Source: Actinostola sp. cb2023
Lineage: Eukaryota > Cnidaria > Anthozoa > Actiniaria > Actinostolidae
DNA length: 64,000 nt
Direction: 5' to 3'
Assembly (NCBI GenBank): GCA_033675265.1
Contig: JAUJYZ010001512.1
Location: 650,501 to 714,500 of the forward strand
Positions 1 to 11,331 of this stretch are shown here, one piece after another. Made by a program: the position numbers and the translations under genes. The number at the start of each line of letters is the position of its first letter. Position 1 is the first letter of the stretch. The notes beneath the pieces were generated by a model that saw only the letters and a list, made by a program, of their open reading frames with translations, had not been told where the DNA came from and did not search any database.

Positions 1-1262
1 GTCCTCGGCTTTATCAATGAGTAGTTCAAGGTGTTCGCCTCTGTTAGCAATACTGTCTGGAATAGACCAACCAGCATGTATAACGTTAATGAATGAACAC
101 AACAGACATCACGTTTATCAACGTTTCATGTATTACCTATATTTTTGACCATTATTCCTCTCAGTTCATCCAACTCTCCTTGAACTTTTGATAAGTTATT
201 ATCAGTAGTTTGCCCACCTTCTGAGAATCGTTTCTGAAAATGATTGTAACAAATTATATTGATCAGTATCAATCAAATTCAGGGGTAGTTTAATTATTAA
301 CCACTAAAATGAGGCTTGTGGGAGTGTATATATATATACTTTAAATTCCTTACCATCTCAGCTGATAGTACCCGTGAGAATTCACTGTTCATAGCATATG
401 GCAATGCAGTTTGAGCTCTCCCATGGTAAGATGTTTGAAACCTACCACAATTAAAAAAATAACAATAACTTTAAACTGACCTGCCAACACTGAACCAATC
501 CCATTTCCTTGCAGTCACTACATTTAAAATATTTATAAAATATGTCAAAACCTTCATACCTTCTTTTAATCTCATTTAGAAACTGGAATGCTCTGGATCT
601 TTCAAAGTTCTACAGAAAACATATTAAACTTAAGGATTAATTCTGTTTTCTAGAAAACATATACTTATTATTAGGTTCTTACATCATCTGTAATGCAAAG
701 GTATATGATCCTATCCTCTGATATATAGTGAAACAGATAGCTGAAATACAACAAGAAAGTAATGTTTAAATAGTGAATCAGTAATAATCCAGACTGTTCA
801 GAGTCTCAGAATACGGTTCAGTGCACATGCGATTTTATCCCGATTATATCACCTTCTTTTGTTAACGTTTGTGTTATTTTTAAATAACAAAAGAATGTGA
901 TATAATCGGGATAAAATTGCATGCGCACTGAACCTTAATTACTCTGAAACTCCAAACTGGCTTATTAACTAACTTCAAATCTAGTAGACACTACATGTAC
1001 ATATACATGTGTGCCTGGTGCAAGATTGTTATTATAGGTTTTTGAATAGCAGGTTCTCAGTGGTAAAGTACAATATGGTACATTCAGAATCTCGCACATT
1101 GTTTGGAATACATTACCTGGCCTGTGTGTAGGTTAATTTTGAATTATCTGGTGGAATTCTCGCAAGTATCTGCTCGGTCACTTCAGCAAAGTTACCAGCA
1201 CAAGCTGCAAACTTTGCCAAGATTGTTGTTCCTCTGGAAACTACACTGTAGAGTAACGGCAT
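1..1262 (-). CDS. VAMP7: VAMP7-like longin R-SNARE, partial (C-terminus off the left edge)
   Basis: Vesicle R-SNARE that drives fusion in late endosome, lysosome and exocytic traffic. Exons on the minus strand: 1117-1262 (start ATG at 1262), 683-740, 560-610, 354-441, 137-233 and 1-56, all with GT-AG ends. The longin domain opens MPLLYSVVSRGTTILAKF and continues YLFHYISEDRIIYLCITDD, RAFQFLNEIKRRFQTSYHGR and AQTALPYAMNSEFSRVL. The R-SNARE helix follows (GELDELRGIMVKNID, then RGEHLELLIDKAED). The rest of the SNARE motif and the TM anchor lie beyond base 1. One oddity: exon 3 is 51 nt where the flanking phases need 50. An extra A in the AAAA run at 600-603 breaks the frame after Asn-Phe-Glu, so an assembly indel or a real frameshift is likely. 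Family assignment is secure from the conserved blocks. Confidence 0.93.
815..934. repeat. 120-bp fold-back element in VAMP7 intron 1
   Basis: The arms begin GGTTCAGTGCACATGCGATT and end with the near-exact reverse complement finishing GCACTGAACC, with a short AT-rich loop around 860-890. No coding capacity. It looks like a MITE or other palindromic repeat, and I cannot assign a superfamily because no clear target duplication is visible. Confidence 0.75.
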
Positions 1263-1360
1263 GGTCGACTTGTATCTGAAAGTACAAGTACATGAACAAC
1301 ATAACAATAACTATTATCATAACAGTAATATCATTAAATAGCTATTATAATCACAACAAC

Positions 1361-3166
1361 TCAATCAATCAATCAATCAATCAAAGCTTTTATTTTACAA
1401 CGGAGTCTCTTCAATACAAAATGATTGGTCTCCCAGAGAGCCGTATATATAGATATAAATAATATTTTACAATAAGTTAAAAAGGTTCTATTTACATATC
1501 ATATATTATTAATAATAAATTACATGTATTATTAAAGTACAACTTATATATAATGAAATATAATATTAATTTTATAAATAACAATACAAATCTACATTAT
1601 AAGCTTACTAAATAAATATTTGTTTTCTAATTGTGCTTTAAAAGTAATTGTGCTATGCTGGACACGCGCCTCAGCAGGGATTTTATTCCAGAGTACAGAA
1701 CCTCTATAGTGGAAGGTACATTTCCCTGCCTTTGATTTAGGTCTAGGGATATGTAAATTTGAAGATGAATTTCTCAGGTTATACGAATGTATATCCGTAG
1801 TAGAGGTAAAAATATCCTTTAAATAGGAGGGTGATAAATCAGTATATATTTTATACATAATTATTGCTAATTTTCTGGTTCGTCTGTACTCCAATTTTTC
1901 CCAACCCAGCTCATCCAATAAGACCTTAGATCGTGTTTCATAATTTTTCTGCTTAATGATTCTAGCTGATCTATTTTGTAGCCGTTGAAGCTTGTCAGAC
2001 ATTCCTTTACTAGTGGAATCCCAAATAGAGCTACAATAATCAAAGTAGGGGAGAATTAGTGCTCTATACATACACAACCGTGTTTCAAGTGGTAAGATTG
2101 AGCCTAGGCGCTTTAATATAGCTAGACCTGTTGTGATTTTCTTTGAGATCAAAAGAATGTGTGAAGTCCAGGTTAGGTTTTGATCAATCAGAAGTCCTAA
2201 CGATTTATATTCAGTTTTTCTCTCCAGTGGCACATCGTCTGCCTTAATATTAAAAGTATTTGGTACTTGAGCGAGTTTAAACTGACTCCCTATGAGCATG
2301 TATTTGGTTTTTTTGACATTTAAAGTTAATTTATTTGCTCTAAGCCAAGTTTGGATTTGGTCCAGATCATGATTCATTTGAGTTTGAAGCACATGCGGAT
2401 CTTCTGTTGATGTAGTTAATGTAGTATCATCAGCATACATCCTTGGCGTGGAGAAAAGGTTACATGCAGGGAGATCATTAATGTAAAGAATAAATAATAA
2501 CGGGCCTAATATTGATCCTTGGGGGATTCCACATGTAAGAGTAGAAAAGTCTGACATAACTCCATCAATTATAGTTTTCTGTTTACGTTCATCAAGATAG
2601 GAATTGAACCAATCTAGGGTTGTAGAGGTAACCCCATATGATATGAGCTTTTGTAGCAGAATAGAATGATTCATAGTATCAAAAGCTTTCTTGAGGTCCA
2701 GGAAAATTACGCCATTTAGTTTGTTGTTATCTATATTCCTAAGCCATTCATTTGTAGTTTCGAGTAAGGTTGTTTCAGTGCTATACATTGGTCTAAAACC
2801 TGACTGCGACTCAGTCAACAAGTTGTGTAGATTTAAATATGCATAAAGTTGATTAAAAACAATTCTTTCAATTAATTTGCTCACAACAGGTAGAACTGAG
2901 ATTGGTCTATAGTTATTTGGATCTGTCTTAATATCATCTTTAAAAATAGGATAAACCTTGGCATATTTCCACTTATCTGGGAAGATACCAGTTGAAATTG
3001 ATAGATTTATTATAAATGTTAAAGAAGTTACAATGACAGGTGCTGCCTCTTTCAAGAGGCGGGGTGATATATTATCTAATCCAGTGGCTTTGTTTGGTAT
3101 TGGTACTACATATTTATTCAACTCAATTCTATTATATGAACTGTGTGTAGCTGTTTCAACTGGTAA
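1361..3166 (-). mobile_element. 5'-truncated non-LTR retrotransposon (CR1/L2-like)
   Basis: The minus-strand element holds an RT coding region, about 200 bp of 3' UTR, and a 3' end made of tetranucleotide repeats (TTGA on the minus strand, TCAA at 1361-1384 on the plus strand) instead of poly(A). A microsatellite-like 3' end is known for the CR1/L2/Rex group. The 5' part (endonuclease, ORF1) is missing, as expected of incomplete reverse transcription. It lies between the 5' ends of VAMP7 and POLR1D. Confidence 0.85.
1592..3166 (-). pseudogene. Reverse transcriptase fragment of a non-LTR retrotransposon
   Basis: The open frame runs from just after a stop at 3167-3169 to a TAG at 1592-1594, about 524 codons with no clear start codon, so it is a 5'-truncated remnant. 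RT landmarks in order: NKATGLDNISPRLLK near the N-terminus, NYRPISVLPVVSKLIER, FLDLKKAFDTMNH (motif A), GIPQGSILGPLLFILYIND (motif B), catalytic YADD in RMYADDTTL (motif C), then the thumb and a C-terminal tail with an R-x-H/Y-rich stretch (YNLRN, IPRPKSKAG). There is no endonuclease domain. The RT core is uninterrupted, so the insertion is fairly young, but it cannot be autonomous without its 5' half. Confidence 0.9.
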
Positions 3167-3169
3167 TCA

Positions 3170-3700
3170 GTTTTACAGACGTACTTTAAGTGATGGTACT
3201 GTACATGTTTTGTGAAATAAGATCAACATAAATACATGTATGTACAATATTTACTATGATTAAGGCATCAAGGAAGCAGTAACATGCTAATAAAGTAAAG
3301 ATAGACTCAACAGAAGCAGTAAGTATAAAGAAAACAGCATTCTTGCTACAGGAAGCAGCATTATAAACATTATCAAGTCGTCTTGCATGCATAAAGACGT
3401 CACGAGACTGCCAGAGTGACATGACGAAAAACTCCTTGAAATAACACGAATACTCGAAACACTGACATAAAAATGAAACAGTGAAAAAGAGTATAGAATC
3501 TAACATAATCTATCACTTACCTATGTATCTAAAGCCCTTGATTCTGTTCGAAAATAACGATTTCGTGCGTTAATATGAAATGTGTATTTCCTTTTCTTAT
3601 TAGTCATACTCGACCCAAGCCTTCACGGAATAAATACTTCCGAGGGACTGGGAGCTAAAGTAATACCGCTGGTCATAAATACTGCAGATTCAGATCGAAA
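3170..3700. other. Intergenic gap upstream of POLR1D
   Basis: No supported gene. It separates the retrotransposon remnant from the POLR1D start and should include the POLR1D promoter. I see no clear TATA box. Confidence 0.5.
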
Positions 3701-6700
3701 ATGGCGGATGAAGAAGAAGTTCAAGAGAAATATAAACTTGAAGTTGTAAGTTTTGACAGCCATTGTGAACTCTTTTTCCCTTCGTATAATGATGAACCTA
3801 TGATGTATTTATCCTTGTGTGCAAATGCAATGGTTATTCTTGTGTGTCTTCCTCCCTCCTACAGAGTGACACTTCTACTACTTCCACGTGCTTCGCGCCA
3901 AACATTCCAAAGTAGTTAGTTTAAAATACATTAGTTGAAACAGTATATGGGTAATAAACATTCATTAACTAACCAACGTTATCGTTATCATCCCTGATGA
4001 GAGAGGTTTCCGTATTTGAATATGATAATAATAATAATAATATAAATAATAATAATAAGCTTAAATGTGTGTGACTCAAAACTGCGACCACTTTTAATGT
4101 TTATGCATACTTCTAAGTTCTGTTGCTGTTATTAACCAATCAACATGGTGAGACATTCTATTGTTTTAGGTCAAGACAGAAGTATGCGGACACATTAAAG
4201 GTGTTCCCCACTAACCTGAGTATCCGGCTTTTTTGGCGGAGGGGGAAAGAAAAAGAAAGGGGGAAGAGAAGGGGAAAAAGCCTGACACAGACCTATTGAT
4301 TTGAGCCTTCCGCCCCCTCACAGCACGATACATATATCTGAAAATAACAACCAATCAAAATCACTTCCGCTTTGCCAACTGTCATGTCAAGACTGTCGTG
4401 TGTCAAGGTCAAGGAACTCGGCCTTGATGCTGTTGGAGTTTTTAACACCGTTTTGGTACGTTTTACAAGCGCCGTTCATATCTTCTTCAATTTGGTTTTA
4501 TCGTGCTACCCTCGATCGTTAAATAAAGTCCTTACTTACTTACAAGATGAAACTAAGAAACAGCTGATAAATCAGCCTGTCGGCAAAACCCCAAGTACAT
4601 CATTTTTGTTAGTTTGACGACAAAGTTCTTGTTATTTCTTCAATTCAATTCCAGGAAAGGCTTCATAGCTCCTTCTAGAGCCTGTCTAAATTATTTTCAA
4701 TCATAAATAACAGAGGAAATCGAGCTTATTCTTGTAGAATATGATGTATCATTTCCGGTCAGCTGTGATGTTTCCCTGGGGACGTTTCAAGCCTTTGTGT
4801 TTTATCCAATCATGCCAATGTCCAGAATCTGGACAGCTGACACAGGCATATCAATGCCCTTGTGTCAGGCCTTCCTCCTCTCTCTTCTCCCAGGGCCTCT
4901 TCCCCCCCCCCCCCCCCTTTTCCTTTTTGAAGGCCGGATACTCAGGTTAGATCCCCACAGTCTTGAGCGTCGCATTGTAATAATGACAATGAAAGTTCAA
5001 ATCTTCATATTATATGATTGCTGTGAATGTGATTACAGCAGGGGGGGACTCGGGAGGGGGGAGGACTCATATAATATATTCCACCACTTTTATATGGGAT
5101 TTGCATTGGTGATTTGATAGTCAATAGCTAGTAACTTGCAGGGTACATTGCCTGATTATGATGTGGATCCATGTCAACTGATCACTTATCTTTGGTCAAC
5201 ACCAATCCATCTGATAATCAGGCTACACAGCAATCTATGTGATGTTTTGCTGTAGATCCCTACTGGTGACCCTGATGATGAAGCATGTGCAACATTTGTA
5301 TTGCACGAAGAAGACCACACCCTTGGAAATGCCCTTAGATACATGATTATGAAAAAGTAAGTCGACAAGCAAACCAAAGGTTGTTTTCTTTCATTGTCCT
5401 ACAACAAGTTCTTCGGTAGTATTGCATCAGTTTATTCATAGTTTTCTCAGCATTATGGTGGCAAATTGTCACAAAAACTATTAACTAATGATTCTCACAA
5501 AATTTCCTTGGAGTTCAAATGTTTTTAGGACATCTCAATTTTTTTTAGTCTTGACTTTCTTGGATGACACTTTCAGAGAGTCGTTTTAAAGTCCCAAGTC
5601 TCCAGCTCAAATTTTGTCTGTCTCACTGTCTCGCAAAGACTTACATTTACCATTCTCCAGCCTGGTTTAAAACCTGAATTCCAGTTGCTTCCTGTGGGCA
5701 CATCTTTCATCCCTTAACCTTTGAACCCTTAGCCTTTGAACCCTTGACCTTTGAACCCTTGAACCCCTTAACCTTTGAACCCTTGACCTTTGAAACCCTG
5801 GCCTTTGAACCCCAGACCTTTGAACCCTTAGCCTTTGAACCCTTAACCTTTGAACCCTTAACTTTGAACCCCTGACCTTTGAACCACTGGCCTTTGAACC
5901 CTTGACCTTTGAACCCTTGGCCTCGAACCCTCGAACCTTGACCCTGAACCCTTGACATGCCTTGTTTTGGGAGTTTGGAATTACACATGTTACCTCCTAG
6001 TCTCCCTCGCAGCCATGTTCAGTGTCGTCACGCAACACTCTCTCTAACAAAAAAGGCTGCTTACCAGAGCACTACATTCCGTTCCACAGAATTAGCCATT
6101 TAGAGCTTGTTGACCGAAAACAGGTCAACGTTTGCACCATACTGAACATACCAAAGACCAGTGACAAACAAGATGGCATCCATTGATGAAGCCTTTTGCC
6201 TTGCCGCAAAAGAATTCAATACTTATCAAAGAGTTTAACTGGGCAATACACTGAAACCAATACACTAAACACGGCTGCCAGGAAGACTAGTAATTCGTGT
6301 ATGTGAATTCATTTCCTAACTTTGCAACGTTCTTACGTAAATAAACAATGAAACTCATGAATAGCGAATAAATATTTTTGATTTACAATTGAACGGAATG
6401 TAGCGCTCTGGTAAACAGCCGTGTGTAAGGGGAGAGAGCATTGCGTAACGATGCTAAACATGGCTGCGAGGAAGACTAGTTACCTCCACCTATTTATTTC
6501 CTTTCTGTCTCCTTTCTTGTCATCTTTATCAACCATTTAAGATGATTGTTATTGTTCTTTATATGTTTCAGCCCTGAAGTTAAATTCTGTGGTTACACAC
6601 TTCCTCATCCTTCAGAAAATAAAATCAACTTAAGAATTCAAACACATGGTGAGACTTGTGGTTAAACATCACAGCATCAATTCAATCCTTGTTCAATTTG

Positions 6701-7236
6701 AGAGCTACAATTTCGACTTTTTTTAAGGTGCTCCAGCGACTGATGTACTGAGAAGAGGACTGTCAGAGCTGTCTACTCTTTGTGAACATGCACTTGCTAC
6801 TTTTGAAGTAAAAACAACTAATAATTATTTATTATACAAACCAATATGTTTTTGATTAAAGTAGCTGTTGGTAATGATTTTACAGCAAAAGCTAGCAATA
6901 AAATATTGCGATGTCTCTACACACAAAAGTATTAATTAAAACTATTTGTTTACTTTTTTATTATCCCATGCTTTTTGAATAATTTTCTTGATAACGTTGT
7001 CCGACACGACATCAAAATGTCATAATTTTTTATCACTATTTTTTGCTGTCAAATCACAGTATTTTACTGTTTGTTATGATGGTACACCTTACTACATGAC
7101 CACTCGATATGAAAGAGAGATGTCCAATCACTAAACGAGTGAATATCCAATGTTTCAGGCATCTGTTGAAGAATTTAAACAAACTCACGAGAAGAGAAGA
7201 CACAGTGGATCGGTCTCGTCATCTGATGAGTTTTAA
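3701..7236 (+). CDS. POLR1D: DNA-directed RNA polymerases I and III subunit RPAC2
   Basis: Shared assembly subunit of RNA polymerases I and III. It dimerises with RPAC1 in an arrangement equivalent to the bacterial alpha dimer. Exons: 3701-3745, 5256-5356, 6572-6648, 6728-6807 and 7159-7236, all GT-AG, giving 381 nt and 126 aa with a TAA stop. The start ATGGCGGATGAAGAAGAAG gives [15 protein letters not shown]. The diagnostic alpha-like motif is encoded by exon 2: [20 protein letters not shown]. It is followed by [20 protein letters not shown] and an acidic/Ser-rich tail ending SSDEF. The length matches animal RPAC2 (about 125-135 aa). Introns 1 and 2 host transposon insertions and a minisatellite. 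Confidence 0.95.
4211..4950. mobile_element. 740-bp TIR element with G/C-run arms, POLR1D intron 1
   Basis: The left end TAACCTGAGTATCCGGC (from 4212) is mirrored by GCCGGATACTCAGGTTA near 4949. The flanks GTTCCCCAC (left) and GATCCCCAC (right) are a 9-bp target duplication with one mismatch. The arms carry poly-G/A (4238-4275) and poly-C/T (4880-4922) tracts. No transposase is visible; the short frames inside are not coding. Confidence 0.7.
5714..5955. repeat. 15-bp minisatellite, POLR1D intron 2
   Basis: About 15 imperfect copies of CCTTTGAACCCTTGA with point variants (TTAGCC, CTGGCC). The long minus-strand frame here, rich in Gly-Ser-Lys, is a by-product of a period divisible by three and not a gene. 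Confidence 0.9.
5998..6478. mobile_element. Mutator-like MITE with perfect 9-bp target duplication
   Basis: The left TIR TAGTCTCCCTCGCAGCCATG is mirrored by CATGGCTGCGAGGAAGACTA at the right. It is flanked by exact direct repeats GTTACCTCC at 5989-5997 and 6479-6487. The arms extend inward (CAGAGCACTACATTCCGTTC against GAACGGAATGTAGCGCTCTG). Non-coding. A 9-bp duplication with long TIRs is the hallmark of the Mutator superfamily. Related ends occur near 15449, 34883, 46089 and 60484. Confidence 0.85.
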
Positions 7237-7355
7237 TTCACTACACAAATGTAAATAGTAATAATTTGAATTAAAACATACAAATCTTGTGGAAATACAC
7301 CTCAATAGTCCCTTTTCGCATTCACAGATCCCATTGTAAAACCGCTGTACTTATT

Positions 7356-7520
7356 GACAACAGATGCATTTGTACAGGGTTAGCCTCGAGTCAGTGTAAA
7401 TTATTCACAAATATCAACAAGAACACGAAAAAATGTTGACATGAAACAATAGAAACATTTTTGAATTGCACCGACTGGTTTCTGAATCGAGGCTAAGCCT
7501 GTACAAATGCGTCTTTTGTC
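7356..7520. repeat. 165-bp inverted repeat
   Basis: The left arm contains GATGCATTTGTACAGGGTTA then GCCTCGA. The right arm carries the mirrored TCGAGGCTAAGCC then TGTACAAATGCGTC. The inner TAGCCTCGA end resembles the core of the hairpin at 18503-18670, so these may be related elements. Confidence 0.6.
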
Positions 7521-7817
7521 AAGGACAGCGGTCATCTCTAAACAACGTGAAACTGGAGTATGGATTGACATGCTGGGAGGCAAAGACACAATAAATAACC
7601 TGTCTATTATTATTGAATCTTAGCCGGAGAATTGTGAAGCAAATGAAATGTAATTACATGTTTTATGGATGACTTTTACTTATAGATCATTTTATTAAAT
7701 ATTTCTATAGATTTATTTATTTATAACAACTTCATTTGCAAGATAAAATATCAACAGGGAGGAAACTAAGTCCCCTAGGGATTAAGTTAGTACCCCCTAA
7801 AGTTATCTAATCTATAT

Positions 7818-8032
7818 ACAGTAATGTCATTAACGTTGTCCAGCTAAAATGAGATTAACACTACAATATATGTCAGGTGTCTCATAATATATTCGTTTTT
7901 CACAGACAGAGGTGATTTATACTTTTGATATTAAAATTCCACGCGCAAAACGAATATAGAATGAGACGCGACATTTATTGTAGTGTTTTAACATTAAAAT
8001 CTCGTTTTAGCTGGACAATGACATTGACTGTA
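7818..8032. mobile_element. Tc1/mariner-like MITE, copy 1
   Basis: Ends TA-CAGTAATGTCATTAACGTT and CAATGACATTGACTG-TA. The inner arms share TTGTCCAGCTAAAA and CACTACAATA. The TA flanks fit the mariner-type target. A second copy with the same TIR lies at 22171-22434 inside CDKL5 intron 4. Confidence 0.75.
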
Positions 8033-8284
8033 TAATACCTCCCTGATAATACATGCAATACCAATGCTATATATATATATACAATATTAATCTTGACAGC
8101 ACTGCACTTCAAGGAGAAGTAAAATTGTTATTCATGAGTTTCCTGATTATCAGACAAGAGAGGGACATTTTGAAGTCACGTCTTATTTGACTTTTATTTT
8201 TCTGTCCTTTGACATGCTCTTAGAGCAATTAAGTGTCTAAACTTTACTTTGCTTAAAAGGCTCACGACAAAGTGATGAGGGTGT

Positions 8285-8525
8285 CAGGCCCCGGCCACAC
8301 TTATCCGTTTTTCGTTTGCCGAAAACGCATCGTTTTTATATTGTTCTATATCCTCAAGGGAATCGAAAACAATCGGCTCATTACTCAATTCTAATTCGAC
8401 CTGGAACAGGACTCCATTTAAACCAGCTTCTGCTGAACTGGACCATCTTGTATAAATATTGAACATTTTATTATCAGAAACAATAGGAAAACGCAGGTTA
8501 GCTTTTAAAGTGTGGACGGGGTCTT
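8285..8525. mobile_element. Short TIR element next to the GPCR 3' end
   Basis: The left end CAGGCCCCGGCCACAC is mirrored at the right by GTGTGGACGGGGTCTT with three mismatches. The 60-codon frame inside has no family signal. TIRs starting CAGG with a CCACAC box recall hAT-type MITEs, but I see no clean 8-bp target duplication. Confidence 0.5.
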
Positions 8526-8541
8526 CGCCTTCCGTTTGCTG

Positions 8542-9537
8542 TTAGGTGGTATCCGCATTAGTTGTTGATTGATTTCCTATGTTCATTTTATTACAACAAA
8601 GTTCTCTACAAAAAACTTTAGTAAACATCTTTTTGTATTCATGTCTGAACGACCTACTTGCAATGCCATATATGATGGGATTGATCACACTCGATATATA
8701 GACCAAAAAACCGTAAGTTAAGTAAGCTTTTCTTGGCAATAAAGGAAGTCCATTGATAGCGTCTATGTAATCTATAATACTGACAGGCATCCAGCAGCTT
8801 GCGAAACCTAGAAACACGGCAGCCACGGTCTTGGTAATTTTGGTTTCTCTTACATGAGCGCGAAGTTCGTCAGCAGTAGCTTCCTTTATGGAGAATACCT
8901 TGTTTGTATGATAGACGGCTTTGAACACTGACGAGTAACAAAATACAATGAGACACAGAGGAGTTCCTATGTATATCACCTCAATAAATGCTGTAAAAGG
9001 AATATTTGCTTCAAACTCGTAAAGGCACATTGCTTTGCCTGGTTGAAAGGAGTAGCCACCCACACTGAAAAAGAAGGGAGGCACAGAACCAATAAAGGCG
9101 TTGGCCCACACTAGGATAATGTACAGAAGTGTTCGTCTCTTGTTGAAAAGTCTTGGGTACTTGGCAGTTTTAAGAATACAGAAATATCGATTGACCGAAA
9201 CCAAGGCCATCATGTGAAGAGATGCCAAACCAAGAGTAAACACACCGAAGCCATGAACATGGCAAACATTACTACCAAACACCCATTTACCGTATATCAG
9301 TGTTAGCAATGATAGTGGCATACATAGGATAGACATCAAGATATCGCTAACTGCCAGGCCTAATATAAACATATTGGATATCGTACGAAGATGAGGATTT
9401 CTCCAAATGGCGCCAAATACCAAGGTGTTACCGAGAAAACCAAACAGGAACACCAGAGTCATAACAGTAGCTTCTACGGATACAGCTATGATTGATCTTG
9501 TTGCTAGAGCTTCTTGGAGCGGATAAGAGATATTCAT
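8542..9537 (-). CDS. Class A (rhodopsin-like) GPCR, melatonin-receptor-like, single exon
   Basis: Seven-TM receptor of 331 aa in one exon. The ATG at 9537 (MNISYPLQ) is chosen because upstream codons in frame lack a better ATG, and Asn2 starts an N-glycosylation sequon (NIS). Class A landmarks: GFLGNTLV in TM1, LAVSD in TM2, Cys before TM3 (SNVCHV), NRY in place of DRY, Trp in TM4 (ILVWANA), a second Cys in ECL2 (GKAMCLYEF), CWMP in TM6 and NPIIY in TM7. A short Cys-containing tail (FCRELCC) could be palmitoylated. The NRY motif and the sequence around TM3-TM4 resemble melatonin-receptor-like GPCRs of early animals. Tyr, not Lys, occupies the retinal position six residues before NPxxY, so it is not an opsin. 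The ligand is unknown. Confidence 0.9.
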   Translation of the reverse strand: MNISYPLQEALATRSIIAVSVEATVMTLVFLFGFLGNTLVFGAIWRNPHLRTISNMFILGLAVSDILMSILCMPLSLLTLIYGKWVFGSNVCHVHGFGVFTLGLASLHMMALVSVNRYFCILKTAKYPRLFNKRRTLLYIILVWANAFIGSVPPFFFSVGGYSFQPGKAMCLYEFEANIPFTAFIEVIYIGTPLCLIVFCYSSVFKAVYHTNKVFSIKEATADELRAHVRETKITKTVAAVFLGFASCWMPVSIIDYIDAINGLPLLPRKAYLTYGFLVYISSVINPIIYGIASRSFRHEYKKMFTKVFCRELCCNKMNIGNQSTTNADTT

Positions 9538-11115
9538 AATGTCTCTACGGCCTGCGTTGCGGCCCAAAGGGTAGTGGTGATCTGAGGGAGCTATTAGAGA
9601 AATGATGCCGTAATATTATTGCAGCTAATCGGGCCTCGTCGAGGTTTTTTGCTTTGTGTACAAAGGCAAATGGAACTGATATGCGGCGGGCCAGAGTGCT
9701 TCTTTCTAATTTATCTGAACAAACAATCATGGGGGCGCGCTCATAGTATCACCTGCCGTCAAACACTTGCTCAAACAGCATGTACAATCGATCAATCGTG
9801 TCTGACGTACGCCTTTTAGATATCGAATAAGGACAAAACATTTGGTAATGAAAACTTAACGACAAAAAATTGACACCATTATCAAGAGTAATGAAAATCA
9901 AAACTGAACAGCAAGAGGTTGTTATGCATGTGTAGTATATAGTCCAAAATTTACCCGAATTGTTCGTTTTATGATAAAAGCATGAAACTTTGCAGAGTTG
10001 CTAACCTCTATGGGACAAACAATTATTGATATGGAACCAGCTCAAATTCGCACTCTGATCCACGTAATGCGCATGTCAAAAAGCTTCTGCATGGAAACGA
10101 GGCTGAGGTTGAATAAATATGTTTTTCCTGTTAAATGATGAGTGTAATGTCGTATAATTACATGTTATGATTATAGTAGATGCTACAATGCTCTTGATAA
10201 GTTTTCAAATGGGTCACATGATTGGTCACGTGACAATTTATTAGATTACTCCAAGGAAGTGATACACTATGTCTTCATTATACGGTTTGCATTTTATACC
10301 TTGAACTTATTGCGATGGAAAGTTTCTTATCATCATTCAAATGAGGAGGGCACGTCAGCTGAACAATATCTAATAGGCCCCTAAATTCAGTTTGGTGGAA
10401 TATGATGAAGATGGACGATTTTGAGATTTTACCACAGGGATCCCGCATCAAATACCGTAAATGAGATTTATCATTTCAGTATCTGAATTCATATAATTTG
10501 GGCGTAATACCAAATTTAGTTTAGTCCAATCACTGAATCAAAATGGAATTACAGAATGATGCACAAATGTTTGCATGAAATCGATGCTCGCAAAGCATAA
10601 AATCAAAAATCACTTTTTTAACGTGTCAAACGTACGTTTTTACCTATGGCCAAAATAGCTTACAATATGTTATCAGTTAAAGCTATTGACTGTTTAAAGA
10701 TTGTCCGATTGACACTAGCTTTGCAAAATGACAAAAAATATCGATCAGATGACAAAATATCAATTAATTGTTCCGGCTCATATTCAGACATTTGACTCGT
10801 TCCTAATTACAATATCCACCGATTTGACTCAGTTACATCTTCTCTTGCAGCCTTTCTTGCAGCCACAGTGCATTAATTCATAGCAAGAATCCTAGGCCTG
10901 TGTAAAGGTTGCCAAATTAATTGGTTTCCAATGATTCCTGTCCTTCTTATTTCCATCTCCAAGGACGTAGATGGAGATGGGAGGGTATGTTGCTTGAGAA
11001 AGACTTATGCAGGCTCCTCGGAAAATTGCTATCATTACCAACTCAGGCAGCCCTGGTACAACACACAGGATGTTTGGCTTTATTGACATCCAACAAGCTG
11101 CTTGTCCGATCATAG

Positions 11116-11331
11116 AGTAGAACGACGCAAATATCTATCGAGAACAGCCATGCCATCATAACGCCTGATGATAGTTTTGCTAAAAGTTTACCATCCTTCA
11201 ACAATTACATTGCACATTCCCTCACTGTCTTTCTATCAACTTTAAATGTTGATGCAGCAAGTAATGTTGAAGAAGAAGATTCCTCATCACAGAAAATACA
11301 TATTTCTTTTGACGAACCTGGCATGATATAA
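11116..11331 (+). pseudogene. Open-frame fragment in the core of the giant fold-back element
   Basis: A 71-codon open stretch with protein-like composition: HAIITPDDSFAKSLPSFNNY, then a hydrophobic run (IAHSLTVFLSTLNV), then an acidic VEEEDSSSQK segment, closing FDEPGMI and TAA. It has no ATG at its start and no family I recognise. It may be a captured host exon or a decayed transposon gene. Confidence 0.3.

Larger units (their letters stand above)
7237..8284. other. Intergenic region between POLR1D and the GPCR, repeat-filled
   Basis: Contains the 3' flank of POLR1D, an inverted repeat (7356-7520) and a TA-flanked MITE (7818-8032). No protein-coding gene is supported. Confidence 0.6.

Noticed and set aside
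5707..5988. 93-residue Gly-Ser-Lys repeat protein on the minus strand
   Set aside because: It is the translation of a 15-bp intronic minisatellite within POLR1D.
8542..9537. Opsin
   Set aside because: The residue six before NPxxY is Tyr rather than the retinal-binding Lys.
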